The notes beneath the pieces were generated by a model that worked only from the letters and a program-made list of their open reading frames with translations, did no database searches and was not told where the DNA came from. Positions 35,659 through 45,029 of a DNA stretch of 64,000 bases are shown in pieces. Each line of letters starts with the position of its first letter. Position 1 is the stretch's first letter. The DNA lies in NCBI GenBank assembly GCA_949291945.1, contig CASEXH010000020.1:1-64000 (forward strand). Direction: 5' to 3'. Source of the stretch: an uncultured Bacillota bacterium (lineage in GTDB: Bacteria > Bacillota > Clostridia > Lachnospirales > Lachnospiraceae). The translations under genes and the position numbers were made by a program.

Positions 35659-37713
35659 TCAACAGCAGCGGTAGACTTTTGTCTCATAACCCTTCAGCAC
35701 TGCCTGTCCCTGTACTTTTTCTTCTGTATCCATATCCACCCCAGGGGCTTTTAAAACGATTCTCTGTTCCTCAGGGGAATAGTTCAGTAACATAAGATAC
35801 TGTTTTCCATCTTTTTCTCTCACGCAGAGTTCGCAGTCCTCAGGAAGTTCCACCAGATCCTTAAAAGCCGACAAAGCTCCTGTATAGTCCAGGAAATCCT
35901 TGATATTTTCTCTGGTGAAAGTTCCTCCGAAATGAAGAACTTTTCCCTTTCCTGCCTGATGTTCTACCAAAGCCGGACGGCCCTGATAGTAATTAGAGGA
36001 GTAGGAAGCCAGGACTTTTGTCTCCGGTCCTGCTGCCAGGATATCGTTAAAGATTCCCGTTTCCACCTGTTTTCCATTCCAGTCCATGGAAACTTCATCA
36101 TCTGCCGGTCCCACAAAGGTAAACTCTTCCACTACACTTCCTGTGATATCTTTTAAAAGTCCGGGCATAACGTCCATGACACATTTTCCTGTCTCATCCT
36201 TCAGTCCGGTACGGGCTCCCAGGATCAGGCAGCCCCCCTGCTCCACATAACTTTGTAAAAGCTGTGCCATTTTCTCAGATAAGATCATTGGGTGAGGGTA
36301 GATCAGCACCGGATATTTCAGGAGCTCTTCCGTCTCCGTGGAATCCAGGAGATACACATAATCCATAGGGGTGTGGCTTAACTGGGCGCCGATAAAAATC
36401 TCCTCTTCACTGCTCCACGCCAGTCTCTGGTGCCATTTATCCACCTGAGCGTCCCAGACGTTGCTATAATCTCTTACAACACCGAAAGCAGCCTTGTACT
36501 CTGCTCCTGTGACCTCCCTGATCTTCTCTACCCGGTCATAGATTTTCTTCACCTCAGCCAATTTCCGGTTGTCCCGGTTGTCATAGTCCAGGATTCCATG
36601 CCAGTATATTTCCGTCCCCATAGTACAGGTACGCCACCGGAAGAAACTTACATAATCTGCTCCGTGGGCAATACTCTGCATAGCCCAGAGCATCATCTGT
36701 CCCGGTTTTGGAGCCGGAGCTTCCATACGGGTGTTCCATCCATTGGCTCCGGACTGCTGCTCCATGATTCCGAAATGTGGGCAGATAGAACGGACCTCTG
36801 TGAGCTTATCGCTCCATCTCCTGTCATTGAGATTTTTTGAATGCTTCGGATCCTCAATGAGACAGTAGGCAAAATTTGGATAGGAGTCATAAGTATAAAC
36901 GTCCAGAACCGTATCTGTCATTTCATGGTTGTCCAGGTTTTGGAACATGCCGTTGGTGGTGATAAAATCTCCCGGTTTGATATATTTCCGCAAAATGTCG
37001 CTCTGCATCTTGCAGAAGCTGATGGCACTGCCTGATACAAACCGGATGTAATCCAGCATTTCGTGAGGATTGGTAGAGTTATGTATGGTCAGTCTGGGAA
37101 CGTAGACCTGCTCCCACTGGGTATATTCCTGATTCCAGAACACAGCACCCCAGGCTTTATTCAGTTCTTCCAAAGTTCCGTATTTCTTCTTTAAAAATTC
37201 CCGGAATGCCAGAGTATCGCTTTCTGAATAAAACTCCGCTGTCTCACAGTTGATCTCATTGTCGATCTGCCAGCCTATAACGCTCTTGCGAGGTGCATAA
37301 TGTTCTCCGAATTTTTCCACGATCCTGGCACTTAACTCCCGGTATATCTTAGAATTATAATTATAATGACGCCGCATGCCATGACGGTATTTTACACCGT
37401 CGATCCGGCAGTTTAATACTTCCGGATACTTGTCTGTCAGCCAGGCAGGCGGCGTAGCCGTAGGGGTTCCGAAGATCACTTTCATCTCCGTCTTGGCCAC
37501 AACTTCCAGAAAATCATCAAAAAAGTCAAAGGTAAACTCCCCTTCTCTTGGCTCCACCTTATTCCAGGCAAACTCCCCGATACGGATGGTGTAAATACCG
37601 TTTGCCCACATTCTGTCCAGGTCTTCCCTCCACAGTTTTCTGTCCCAATGCTCCGGATAATAACAGGTCCCCAGGGACATTTCCTCCCATTGATAGTTTT
37701 GTGCTTTTCTCAT
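35659..37713 (-). CDS. glycoside hydrolase family 42 beta-galactosidase
   Basis: A 684-residue GH42 beta-galactosidase. The N-terminal LGTCYYPEHW and the metal/loop region are typical. The acid/base glutamate is in GWQIDNEIN (about residue 150) and the nucleophile glutamate in GIMEQQSGANGW (about 313). The trimerisation and C-terminal beta domains are in place. GGGAGGT precedes ATG 37713. No secretion signal, so it would act on imported galactosides. It lies 61 bp downstream of hutD. Confidence 0.93.
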   Translation of the reverse strand: MRKAQNYQWEEMSLGTCYYPEHWDRKLWREDLDRMWANGIYTIRIGEFAWNKVEPREGEFTFDFFDDFLEVVAKTEMKVIFGTPTATPPAWLTDKYPEVLNCRIDGVKYRHGMRRHYNYNSKIYRELSARIVEKFGEHYAPRKSVIGWQIDNEINCETAEFYSESDTLAFREFLKKKYGTLEELNKAWGAVFWNQEYTQWEQVYVPRLTIHNSTNPHEMLDYIRFVSGSAISFCKMQSDILRKYIKPGDFITTNGMFQNLDNHEMTDTVLDVYTYDSYPNFAYCLIEDPKHSKNLNDRRWSDKLTEVRSICPHFGIMEQQSGANGWNTRMEAPAPKPGQMMLWAMQSIAHGADYVSFFRWRTCTMGTEIYWHGILDYDNRDNRKLAEVKKIYDRVEKIREVTGAEYKAAFGVVRDYSNVWDAQVDKWHQRLAWSSEEEIFIGAQLSHTPMDYVYLLDSTETEELLKYPVLIYPHPMILSEKMAQLLQSYVEQGGCLILGARTGLKDETGKCVMDVMPGLLKDITGSVVEEFTFVGPADDEVSMDWNGKQVETGIFNDILAAGPETKVLASYSSNYYQGRPALVEHQAGKGKVLHFGGTFTRENIKDFLDYTGALSAFKDLVELPEDCELCVREKDGKQYLMLLNYSPEEQRIVLKAPGVDMDTEEKVQGQAVLKGYETKVYRCC

Positions 37714-37774
37714 AATACCTCCCTGTCTTTTTCCCTGTTCCCTTCTTTAAGAGGAATGGAAAACTGATCTTCTT

Positions 37775-38359
37775 TTATTTTTTTAGCTCTGCCCTGCAAA
37801 TTCCCAGCATGCCGGTTTTCTCTGCAACAGCCCTGATGTTCAGCTCTTCCTTCCAATCTTTTATGACTCCCAGTTCCTGTGCCTTTATAACCTGTTCTCC
37901 TATCTGAACTTCTCCTTCTTTTACATATACCGCCAGAAAATTTTCCTGTCCTTCCGGCTGGATTTTGCTTTCTTTTCCTTTTTCCAGACACAAAGCCTCC
38001 ATCTTTCCCTTAGCCACGTTCTTCAACATGAGATTAAAGTCCACTACTTTTCCGTAGCTGACAGTAGGTACTCCGCCGTCAAAGTGATCCACCTCATAGG
38101 GTTCAAGGGAAATTTTTTCTTTTTCTCCATGAATCATGTCCAGATGTCCCTGGAAAATCATCAAATATCGGTCTACTCCCGGCAGGCTGGTAAATTCTGA
38201 CCGGTCCGCTTCCACTGTGGCGCTGCTGATCCGCAGCTGAAAATTTCCGGATTTGTAGTCTCCATCCTCTGGATACAGATACAGTTCTGTGGTGTCTCCA
38301 CCGGACCACTTAGAAACTTTATAGTCCTTCTCCGTTCTTACTATTATACTGTCATTCAT
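37775..38359 (-). CDS. hutD: HutD/Ves family protein
   Basis: A 194-residue double-cupin protein. The start KVSKWSGGDTTELYLYP is the HutD/Ves signature. HutD is linked with histidine utilisation in many bacteria and is thought to set an upper limit on hut activity, but its biochemistry is not established. Here it is 5 kb upstream of hutU, behind two glycosidases, in the same strand unit as the lyase-activating genes citC and citXG. GGAGGG lies eight bases before ATG 38359. Confidence 0.85.
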   Translation of the reverse strand: MNDSIIVRTEKDYKVSKWSGGDTTELYLYPEDGDYKSGNFQLRISSATVEADRSEFTSLPGVDRYLMIFQGHLDMIHGEKEKISLEPYEVDHFDGGVPTVSYGKVVDFNLMLKNVAKGKMEALCLEKGKESKIQPEGQENFLAVYVKEGEVQIGEQVIKAQELGVIKDWKEELNIRAVAEKTGMLGICRAELKK

Positions 38360-38441
38360 CTGTAAAACCCTCCTATAAATCTCTTTTTCTGGTTTATAGC
38401 CATACCCGGCAGATATCCGCCAGGCACAGCCTTATAGATTA

Positions 38442-39398
38442 TTACTGCTTCAGATAAAATCCAAGCACCTTATTCAGATAAGGTCTCAATATATCATTTC
38501 CGCATCTGTAGATCTCATGTTTGGCCCCGGGCACCCGGATCAGTTTTCCATTGGGCAGCCGCCGGATAAATTTCTCCTGTGCCCTGTTATAGACCAAAGT
38601 ATCTCTCTCTGCCTGGAAGAGGACCACCGGCACAGAAATCTTTTTCCAGGACCGGCCCAGTATCTCACCAGTCATCCGGTAAGCCTCCAGCCCCCACCGA
38701 TAGCTGGCTCCATTATTCTGGAATTCGGGAATATTTCGTCTTTTCTCATAATAATAATCATATCTGACTCTAGAAAGACTGGAGCTATTCCCAAAAGATT
38801 CGTCATCCCGAAATCCATGCTGTCCCAGAGCATAGTCTTCACTCTTTCCCAAGGAACACATAAGAAAGGAAGCCCCATAGGCTATCGCCGGAGGGATCTT
38901 CCCCGTACGGTGAAGAATCATAGGTGCATTCAGAATCCCCTTCTGAAATTTTCCGGGATTTTCTGCCAAAGTCACAGCAGCAATGGCTCCGCCCATAGAA
39001 TGTCCGAAGATCATCAGAGGCAGATCCGGGTTCTCTTCCCTGACTCTGTCTGCCACATAACTCAGGTCTTTTACATACCGCCAAAAACTGTCTATATGTA
39101 CCTTACAGGGATCTTTGGTCAGACGGTAGGTACGTCCGTGTCCGCAGTGTTCGGGAATATATACAGAAAAACCTGCCTGATAGAAATACCAGGCCAGTTC
39201 TTTATATTTTTCTGCGCTCTCGCAGAAACCATGGGAAATCAGGACCACACCCTTTGCCTCTTTGGAGTGAAGAGAAAGGCAGAAAATGTCTTTGCCTTTT
39301 TCCCTGGCATACCAGCTTTCTCTTCCCCAGGCATCAAAGCAGGATTCTACAAAACTTTTCATTTCTTCCGGAAAATTCTTTTCGTTTAAAAGTTTCAA
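38442..39398 (-). CDS. alpha/beta hydrolase (monoglyceride lipase / lysophospholipase type)
   Basis: A 318-residue serine hydrolase. The nucleophile elbow is FGHSMGG (about residue 135), the oxyanion HGFC lies near 57, and the catalytic aspartate and histidine fit AERDTLVYNRAQ and GAKHEIYRC. It begins with TTG at 39398, one base after the citXG stop, with GGGGAG at good spacing, so it is translated from the citC-citXG mRNA. No signal peptide. The substrate is unknown; its link to the lyase module is positional. Confidence 0.85.
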   Translation of the reverse strand: MKLLNEKNFPEEMKSFVESCFDAWGRESWYAREKGKDIFCLSLHSKEAKGVVLISHGFCESAEKYKELAWYFYQAGFSVYIPEHCGHGRTYRLTKDPCKVHIDSFWRYVKDLSYVADRVREENPDLPLMIFGHSMGGAIAAVTLAENPGKFQKGILNAPMILHRTGKIPPAIAYGASFLMCSLGKSEDYALGQHGFRDDESFGNSSSLSRVRYDYYYEKRRNIPEFQNNGASYRWGLEAYRMTGEILGRSWKKISVPVVLFQAERDTLVYNRAQEKFIRRLPNGKLIRVPGAKHEIYRCGNDILRPYLNKVLGFYLKQ

Positions 39399-39399
39399 A

Positions 39400-40836
39400 T
39401 CATTCTCCCCTTTCTATATCAAAAGCCTCAAAGGGACAGGATATATTTCTGAGAAAATATAAGAAATAGGTCAGCGCCAGCATATCTGCGCTTCCCCCCG
39501 GGCTGATGTTCTCCTTTACAAAATATGCATCTAAGTCAGGAAGCATTTCCAGCTGTTCTTTATATCCCTCAGTTTTTAAGAATTCTTTCAGACGTTTCTG
39601 TATTTTCAAAACAGTATCATAATCCGACCGTATGATCATATTGGTATCTTCTACATTAGAAATGTACCTAAGAAGCGTAAGAAGTCCGGCCTGGTTCATG
39701 GCACACCCTTTTTGGCGCAGCTTTTCAAAATAAAAAATCCCGTCTTCCAGAACATGAGGAAAACCTCTGGCTGCTTCTCCTCGGATTCCTTCTATTCCAT
39801 AACGGATATACAGCTTTTCTCCGTGAGTTTCAGGAGCCCTTTTATTCAGTTTCTTATAGTCATCCATCAGATTTTCAGTCATTTCCCGGGACACTTCGCC
39901 CAGAATCTTCGGAAAATCCTTATCTCTGAAATTGCTTTCCGGCCTTCTGGCCAGATATCCTGCACAGCAGCAGAAGATCCCACCGGAAAAGATCATCCCT
40001 TTATGCGGGTTAGCTCCCTTAGCTGCTTTTTTCATGATCTTCTCTCCTTCCATGCCAAGGATCCTCAGTCTTTCAAAAAGCTTTGGCAGCTCTTCTCTTC
40101 CCTTTGAAAAGTCCAGCCCTTCTCTGGCACAGGAAATAAAATAGGGAGTCAGCGCATAGGCACTGTCCACAAAAGTCATCAGATCCATATCCCGGTGAGC
40201 CCCATTATGGATGCGATCTACAAGCCCCGGCTTTAATGTAGTATTTACCTCATATAGAAGACTTTTCTGCATCAGCAGGCCGATATGGGAAGCCATTCTT
40301 TCTATATAAAATTCTTCCATCATCTGGATTTCCCGGTTGAAAACTTCCTTAGCACTGTGCCTCCTGGAACGGCTGCAGAGAAAAGCGGGGCCCCCGCAGA
40401 TCAGACATTTTCTTTCCGGAAATCCCAGTTCCTGCCTGGAAACCTTCTTACCCCTGCCATCCAGCACATCAAAATCAAAAAGCCGCCCCAATGGATGATT
40501 TTCTTCTGCTATAGCAAGTATTCTTTTAACCTTTTGCGGGGACAGGTTCAGTAGATAAAAGCCTTCCAGGCCGGTATTTTCCGTATTCTCGCAGCTGTGG
40601 AGGATCTGTCCTTCCTCTGTTTTTACCATCTGTCGGATCAGTCTGTCTCCTGTTTCGAAAAGCCATTTTGCAAAAGGAAAAGCCTTTATCGGCCCCGGAA
40701 TATTCAGGGTAAAGCTGACCAGGGAAGCGCCCTTTTTAGCTAAAAGTTCTCTCTGTACTTCTCCCCGTCTCTCTCTTGCATCTAAAATTTCTTCCAGAGA
40801 AGCTTCCTGTCCCTTTGCCCAAACTTCAAGTCTCAT
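39400..40836 (-). CDS. citXG: CitX-CitG fusion: holo-(citrate/citramalate lyase) ACP synthase / triphosphoribosyl-dephospho-CoA synthase
   Basis: A 478-residue bifunctional protein. The N-terminal part (about 1-170) is CitX, with VSFTLNIPGPIKAFP; it transfers the prosthetic group to the carrier serine. The C-terminal part (about 190-478) is CitG, with TTLKPGLVDRIHNGAHRDMD and TGRK-type ATP handling replaced by the usual GANPHKGMIFSGG; it makes 2'-(5''-triphosphoribosyl)-3'-dephospho-CoA. ATG 40836 has GGGAG upstream and overlaps the citC end by 11 bases. It serves the lyase encoded at 25-28 kb. Confidence 0.92.
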   Translation of the reverse strand: MRLEVWAKGQEASLEEILDARERRGEVQRELLAKKGASLVSFTLNIPGPIKAFPFAKWLFETGDRLIRQMVKTEEGQILHSCENTENTGLEGFYLLNLSPQKVKRILAIAEENHPLGRLFDFDVLDGRGKKVSRQELGFPERKCLICGGPAFLCSRSRRHSAKEVFNREIQMMEEFYIERMASHIGLLMQKSLLYEVNTTLKPGLVDRIHNGAHRDMDLMTFVDSAYALTPYFISCAREGLDFSKGREELPKLFERLRILGMEGEKIMKKAAKGANPHKGMIFSGGIFCCCAGYLARRPESNFRDKDFPKILGEVSREMTENLMDDYKKLNKRAPETHGEKLYIRYGIEGIRGEAARGFPHVLEDGIFYFEKLRQKGCAMNQAGLLTLLRYISNVEDTNMIIRSDYDTVLKIQKRLKEFLKTEGYKEQLEMLPDLDAYFVKENISPGGSADMLALTYFLYFLRNISCPFEAFDIERGE

Positions 40837-41884
40837 CTGTTTTCTCCCTGTTTTGTAATGTTTCTCTGAGAGTTTTCCCTTCATGGGAGATCAGGTAGTC
40901 ATAAGTCGTCTCTGGTACCATCTCCCTCAGAGTCTCCCAGTCCCCTTCCAGAAATTTTTTCCGTACAAATGTAGCGCTGATCACCTGCTCACCATTCCTG
41001 TACCGGGGAATCTCCATCACCTCTATCCCGTACCGGGGAAGAACTTTCTTCATTTCCTGATTATACACTCTTGTAATTTCAGAAAAGGGCTCCTCTCCTA
41101 CATAGCGGCAGTCGATATGAAAAGCCTCCTTGAAATACGTTCCAAAAATCTTCAGATCCAGCAGCACCGCCTGGCTCGTAGCATTTGCCTTGTCTTTCAG
41201 AAAATAGTCGGGGAAGGTGGCATGGGAGATGAGATAATCCGAGCTTCCATGGACATAGACATTTTCCAGGTCTTTGCAGCCTTTTTTTACCAGATCCAGT
41301 CGTATCTCTGCTGGAAACTCTGAAGCATCATCAGACAGCACAAAAACATGAAGAACCTCACACCGATCTGCTCCCTGTTGAATCAAGTATCGATGGCCTT
41401 TGGTAAAAGGATTGGCATTCATGACGATAGCTCCTGTCCGCAGAGAAAAACAATCCTCATAAGAAGCAGCTTCTTTTTTCAGGTACTCTCTGATCCCATT
41501 TTTTTTATTTTCCATAAGCAGCATATCCCGGGTATCCATAATGGGCCAGAATCCCAGATCCTGAAAATATCCCTGATTCTCTGGCTTTGTAAACACAAAC
41601 AGATGGGTGTTCCTCTCTTCCCAGGCATTTTTCATAAGGGCGGATGCCAGTTTTACCATCAGTCCCTCTCCCTGAAACCGGGGATCCACAGCAATACATT
41701 TGAGCACATTCCCCTGCCGGGATCCACAGGCTGCAATTTTACCTTCCCTAGTACACAGCATCACAGAATACTGGAGCTTTTCCTCAAGCTCCAGCCCCTG
41801 CTGTGCCAGAAAGGATCTCATTTTCTCCAGTTTTCTTCCCTGGAAGGGCCGTCCTTCCTCCTGATAAAAGGTAAATCCTTCCAT
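40826..41884 (-). CDS. citC: [citrate (or citramalate) lyase] acetate:SH-ligase
   Basis: Activates the lyase by acetylating its prosthetic thiol with ATP and acetate. 352 residues: an N-terminal GNAT-like domain (about 1-130) and a nucleotidyl-transferase domain with the NANPFTKGHRYLIQQ motif (about residue 155). First gene of the citC-citXG-hydrolase unit, divergent from the AGCS transporter. As the lyase genes lie 13 kb away in another operon, activation and lyase can be regulated separately. Confidence 0.93.
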   Translation of the reverse strand: MEGFTFYQEEGRPFQGRKLEKMRSFLAQQGLELEEKLQYSVMLCTREGKIAACGSRQGNVLKCIAVDPRFQGEGLMVKLASALMKNAWEERNTHLFVFTKPENQGYFQDLGFWPIMDTRDMLLMENKKNGIREYLKKEAASYEDCFSLRTGAIVMNANPFTKGHRYLIQQGADRCEVLHVFVLSDDASEFPAEIRLDLVKKGCKDLENVYVHGSSDYLISHATFPDYFLKDKANATSQAVLLDLKIFGTYFKEAFHIDCRYVGEEPFSEITRVYNQEMKKVLPRYGIEVMEIPRYRNGEQVISATFVRKKFLEGDWETLREMVPETTYDYLISHEGKTLRETLQNREKTDET

Positions 41885-41913
41885 ATCCTTCCCCTTTCTT
41901 CTAAACTAATCTG

Positions 41914-41941
41914 ATTCTACCATATCCTCCCAAAACAGCAA
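41914..41941 (-). promoter_or_regulatory. citC promoter
   Basis: Minus strand: TTGCTG (41941-41936), 16-bp spacer, TAGAAT (41919-41914). The leader to ATG 41884 is short, with GGGGAAGG as SD. Confidence 0.55.
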
Positions 41942-42023
41942 AGCCCCATATTGCCATTCCTGTATCCAGCACAGTGAAACATCCTGATTATTCTTTCATC
42001 TTTTTGTATATGGAAAATTTTTG

Positions 42024-42052
42024 TGGACAAGACTATCTTATTACGATATTAT
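42024..42052 (+). promoter_or_regulatory. agcS promoter
   Basis: TGGACA (42024-42029), 17-bp spacer, TATTAT (42047-42052), about 45 bp before the start codon. Confidence 0.65.
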
Positions 42053-42099
42053 AGGAAGGCAACTCTATATAAACATAAAAGAAAGAGAGACTGATAATC

Positions 42100-43503
42100 A
42101 TGCTGACTGATCTTATCAATGGATTGAGCGACCTGCTCTACAGCTATATCCTGATCATCCTTCTTTTAGGAACAGGAATCTATTTTACGCTTAGAACACG
42201 TTTCGTACAGTTCCGTCTTTTCATCGAATCCATCCGTGTGGTAGCCCAGCCCGGCAATGATGAAAACGGACTGTCCTCCTTCCAGGCACTGATGGTTTCC
42301 ACAGCCTCCCGGGTGGGAACCGGAAATATTGCCGGAATCTCAACTGCGATCTGTCTGGGCGGACCGGGCGCTGTGTTCTGGATGTGGCTCACTGCCATTT
42401 TAGGAAGTGCCTCTGCCTTCATTGAAAGCACTCTGGCACAGATTTATAAAAAAAGAGCGGAGGACGGAAGTTCTTACGGCGGACCTGCATACTATATTCA
42501 GGCTGCCCTCAAGAAACACTGGATTGGCGCCTTATTCGCCCTATTCCTGATTCTGACTTATATGGGCGGTTTTAACCTGGTAGCTTCTTTTAATATTGCC
42601 GACTCCTTCCGGGCTTACAGCTTTTTTGATGAAACCTCCACGCCTCTGCTTGTAGGTGCAATCCTGGCCCTTATCTTTGCCCTATGCATCTTTGGCGGCA
42701 GCAAACAGATTTCTAAGATCACAGAAGTGCTGGTTCCTTTTATGGGGATCTTCTATCTGGCTGTAGCTCTTTTTGTGACGGTAACCCATTATACTCTGAT
42801 CCCCAGAATGTTCTCTGACATTTTTTCCAATGCCTTTGACTTCCGGTCCATCTTCGGGGGATTCACAGGTTCCTGCGTCATGAATGGTATCAAAAGAGGA
42901 CTTTTCTCCAATGAAGCCGGCGTGGGATCGGCCCCCAATGCAGCAGCCAGCGCTGCTGTGTCTCATCCGGTGAAACAGGGGCTTGTACAGATGCTGTCGG
43001 TATTTATTGACACCATCCTGATCTGCTCTGCCACCGCCTGCCTGCTGCTGTGTTCCGGCGTAGCTCCAAGTAAAGAACTTAAAGGCATGCCCTGGGTCCA
43101 GGCGGCCGCTTCTCAGTCTCTGGGCAGTTTCGGAACTATTTTTATAACAGTAGCCCTGTGCCTTTTTGCCTTCACAACACTGATCGGCAATTTCTATTAT
43201 GCGGAAATGGGACTGAAATATCTCTGCGGCAAAACTCCCGGGAAAGCCCTTCTCAATCTTTTTCGTGTTATCGCTGCCCTGATCGTACTGGCAGGAGCTG
43301 TTATGGAATTCAGCCTGGTATGGAGTACCGCAGATGTGCTTATGGGCTTCATGGCCCTCATCAACCTGCCGGTCATCCTGCTCCTGGGCGGTACCGCTAT
43401 CCGCTGTATGAAAGATTATATGCGACAGAAAAAAGAAGGGAAAGACCCCATATTCAAAGCTACAGATATCGGCCTGGAAGACAAAACTGATTTCTGGAAT
43501 TAA
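42100..43503 (+). CDS. agcS: AGCS family sodium:alanine/glycine symporter
   Basis: A 467-residue transporter with about 10-11 membrane helices. Family signatures are GLSSFQALMVSTASRVGTGNIAG-type sequence in helix 2 (core STASRVGTGNIAG, about residue 68), FWMWLTAILGSASAF and the GLFSNEAGVGSAPNAAA motif (about 268-284). It imports alanine or glycine with sodium. It stands alone between its own promoter and terminator and is divergent from citC. Confidence 0.94.
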   Translation: MLTDLINGLSDLLYSYILIILLLGTGIYFTLRTRFVQFRLFIESIRVVAQPGNDENGLSSFQALMVSTASRVGTGNIAGISTAICLGGPGAVFWMWLTAILGSASAFIESTLAQIYKKRAEDGSSYGGPAYYIQAALKKHWIGALFALFLILTYMGGFNLVASFNIADSFRAYSFFDETSTPLLVGAILALIFALCIFGGSKQISKITEVLVPFMGIFYLAVALFVTVTHYTLIPRMFSDIFSNAFDFRSIFGGFTGSCVMNGIKRGLFSNEAGVGSAPNAAASAAVSHPVKQGLVQMLSVFIDTILICSATACLLLCSGVAPSKELKGMPWVQAAASQSLGSFGTIFITVALCLFAFTTLIGNFYYAEMGLKYLCGKTPGKALLNLFRVIAALIVLAGAVMEFSLVWSTADVLMGFMALINLPVILLLGGTAIRCMKDYMRQKKEGKDPIFKATDIGLEDKTDFWN

Positions 43504-43523
43504 AACAAGATTATATGTAAAGA

Positions 43524-43575
43524 GAGTTGCCGCATTAAAATATTCTCAATTTTAAATGCGACAACTCCTTTTTTC
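43524..43575 (+). terminator. agcS terminator
   Basis: GAGTTG and CGCATT (43524-43536) face AATGCG and CAACTC (43555-43567) with one mismatch between the blocks; a run of T follows (43569-43575). Confidence 0.82.
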
Positions 43576-43577
43576 TT

Positions 43578-44477
43578 TCAGAACAACAGGTTTAGCAGTC
43601 CGATCACGAAACCAATGACTGCTCCCAGATTTACAACTGCATTTAATTCTTTCTTCATAATGCCAAGAAGCACTTCTTCCACTTCCAGCACATCCATCTG
43701 ATTAACTTTTTCCTCCACAATCTGATCTACATAGAATTTTTCCGACAGTTCTCCTGCCTTTTCCTCTGCCAGACGAATATAAATCCTTTCTGTCATCTGG
43801 CGGATTTTCTCTTCTCCTAAGGGAACATTTGCAAACCATTGACAAATGGGACGACTTTCTGCCGCAGCGATCTCTCCAACCACGATGGGATGTATCTTAT
43901 CCCGTCCGTTTTCCCTGATATATTCTCCTACCTTATCTCCGATAGGCTCGGCAATGGATTTGATCAGATCCTCTTTCAGAAACATGGATACCATTGTACC
44001 CTGGAATTTTTCCTTAATCTCTTTTGCCCCTTCTTCTGCGATGATCTTTCCCACATCCAGATTTTCCAGGCCCTGGCTGATCTTCTCTGTGATAAAGTCC
44101 TCTAAGTGGCCCCGCATTGCTTCATAATCTTCCAAAGTCATATACTGTTCCAGAAAATCTTCCAGAGAATCCTGGCTGTGCTGTACCTCCTGAATCCCTT
44201 TTACCACTGCATCCAGAACGGTATCTTTCATTTCCTGGGACAAAAGCATTTTCTGGAGGTCTTCCCTGGTAAGGAGCTTTTCTCCCACTACTTTTCCCAA
44301 GGCCTTGGCCAGCCTGGCCTTTCCTTTGGGAATGATCCCCGGGGTAAATGGAAGAGTCCTGCCCCCGATTTTCACCGGTTTTAAAGGACGAAACAGCATC
44401 TTTACCGCTAGATAATTTGTAAAATAGCCGATTACCGCTCCGATCAGCGGTCCTGCAAGTATTTCCATTACATTCAT
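43578..44477 (-). CDS. DUF445 family membrane protein
   Basis: A 299-residue protein with a hydrophobic N-terminal helix (LAGPLIGAVIGYFTNYLAVKM) and a hydrophobic C-terminal helix (VVNLGAVIGFVIGLLNLLF) around a long, charged, helical middle. This is the DUF445 / YheB-like layout, including the FRPLKP and TPGIIPKGKARLAKALG segments near residue 40. Function unknown; a spore- or envelope-related role has been suggested for relatives. Last gene of a four-gene operon, 12 bp after its neighbour. Confidence 0.85.
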   Translation of the reverse strand: MNVMEILAGPLIGAVIGYFTNYLAVKMLFRPLKPVKIGGRTLPFTPGIIPKGKARLAKALGKVVGEKLLTREDLQKMLLSQEMKDTVLDAVVKGIQEVQHSQDSLEDFLEQYMTLEDYEAMRGHLEDFITEKISQGLENLDVGKIIAEEGAKEIKEKFQGTMVSMFLKEDLIKSIAEPIGDKVGEYIRENGRDKIHPIVVGEIAAAESRPICQWFANVPLGEEKIRQMTERIYIRLAEEKAGELSEKFYVDQIVEEKVNQMDVLEVEEVLLGIMKKELNAVVNLGAVIGFVIGLLNLLF

Positions 44478-44489
44478 TTGAAATCCTTC

Positions 44490-45029
44490 TTATCTTCTTC
44501 CGAAAAGCTTATCTCTCACCTGTTCCCACAGACGGATCAAAAAGTAGTCATACGCCTGATCAAATATAAAAAGCGCAATCTGACCGCCGATAGCGAATAC
44601 CAGCAGCAGCATACCAGATATTTCCCCTGCAAAAAGCAGCTTCGGAAAAAGGAAAAGCGCCGGAAGATACATCAGGTTAAAAATTATCAGTTTCCCCAGA
44701 ATCAACAGCAGCCTGCGTTTTTTCCAGTTGGGATGATTTCCCAGAAGGCGCCAGAGATATTCCACACCCAGCACATAGATCCCCATCATAGCATAAGTAA
44801 TACAGTAGAGTTTTTGTGGAGCCAGAAGACCACCTAAAACTAGGCAGCCCAGAAAAAAGGCAAGTCCATACCGCAAATCAAACTCCTTTACAATCACTCC
44901 GATCAGAAAGGCCGCTGCAGCCAGGAAAAACAAGGTGTTAAAATCCAGAATACCGCTTAGGATGATCAGCACTACGGCAAAGGCCATAAGCAGTCCGGAT
45001 ACCGCCATTTTCCTTGTGTTTACATGCAT
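44490..45029 (-). CDS. integral membrane protein of unknown function
   Basis: A protein of about 179 residues with five or six hydrophobic helices. Family not recognised with certainty; the pattern resembles small ECF-S or DUF2232-like proteins. ATG 45029 has GGGAGGAG upstream and overlaps the 3' end of the J-domain gene. An earlier ATG (45053) lies before that SD. Confidence 0.7.
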   Translation of the reverse strand: MHVNTRKMAVSGLLMAFAVVLIILSGILDFNTLFFLAAAAFLIGVIVKEFDLRYGLAFFLGCLVLGGLLAPQKLYCITYAMMGIYVLGVEYLWRLLGNHPNWKKRRLLLILGKLIIFNLMYLPALFLFPKLLFAGEISGMLLLVFAIGGQIALFIFDQAYDYFLIRLWEQVRDKLFGRR

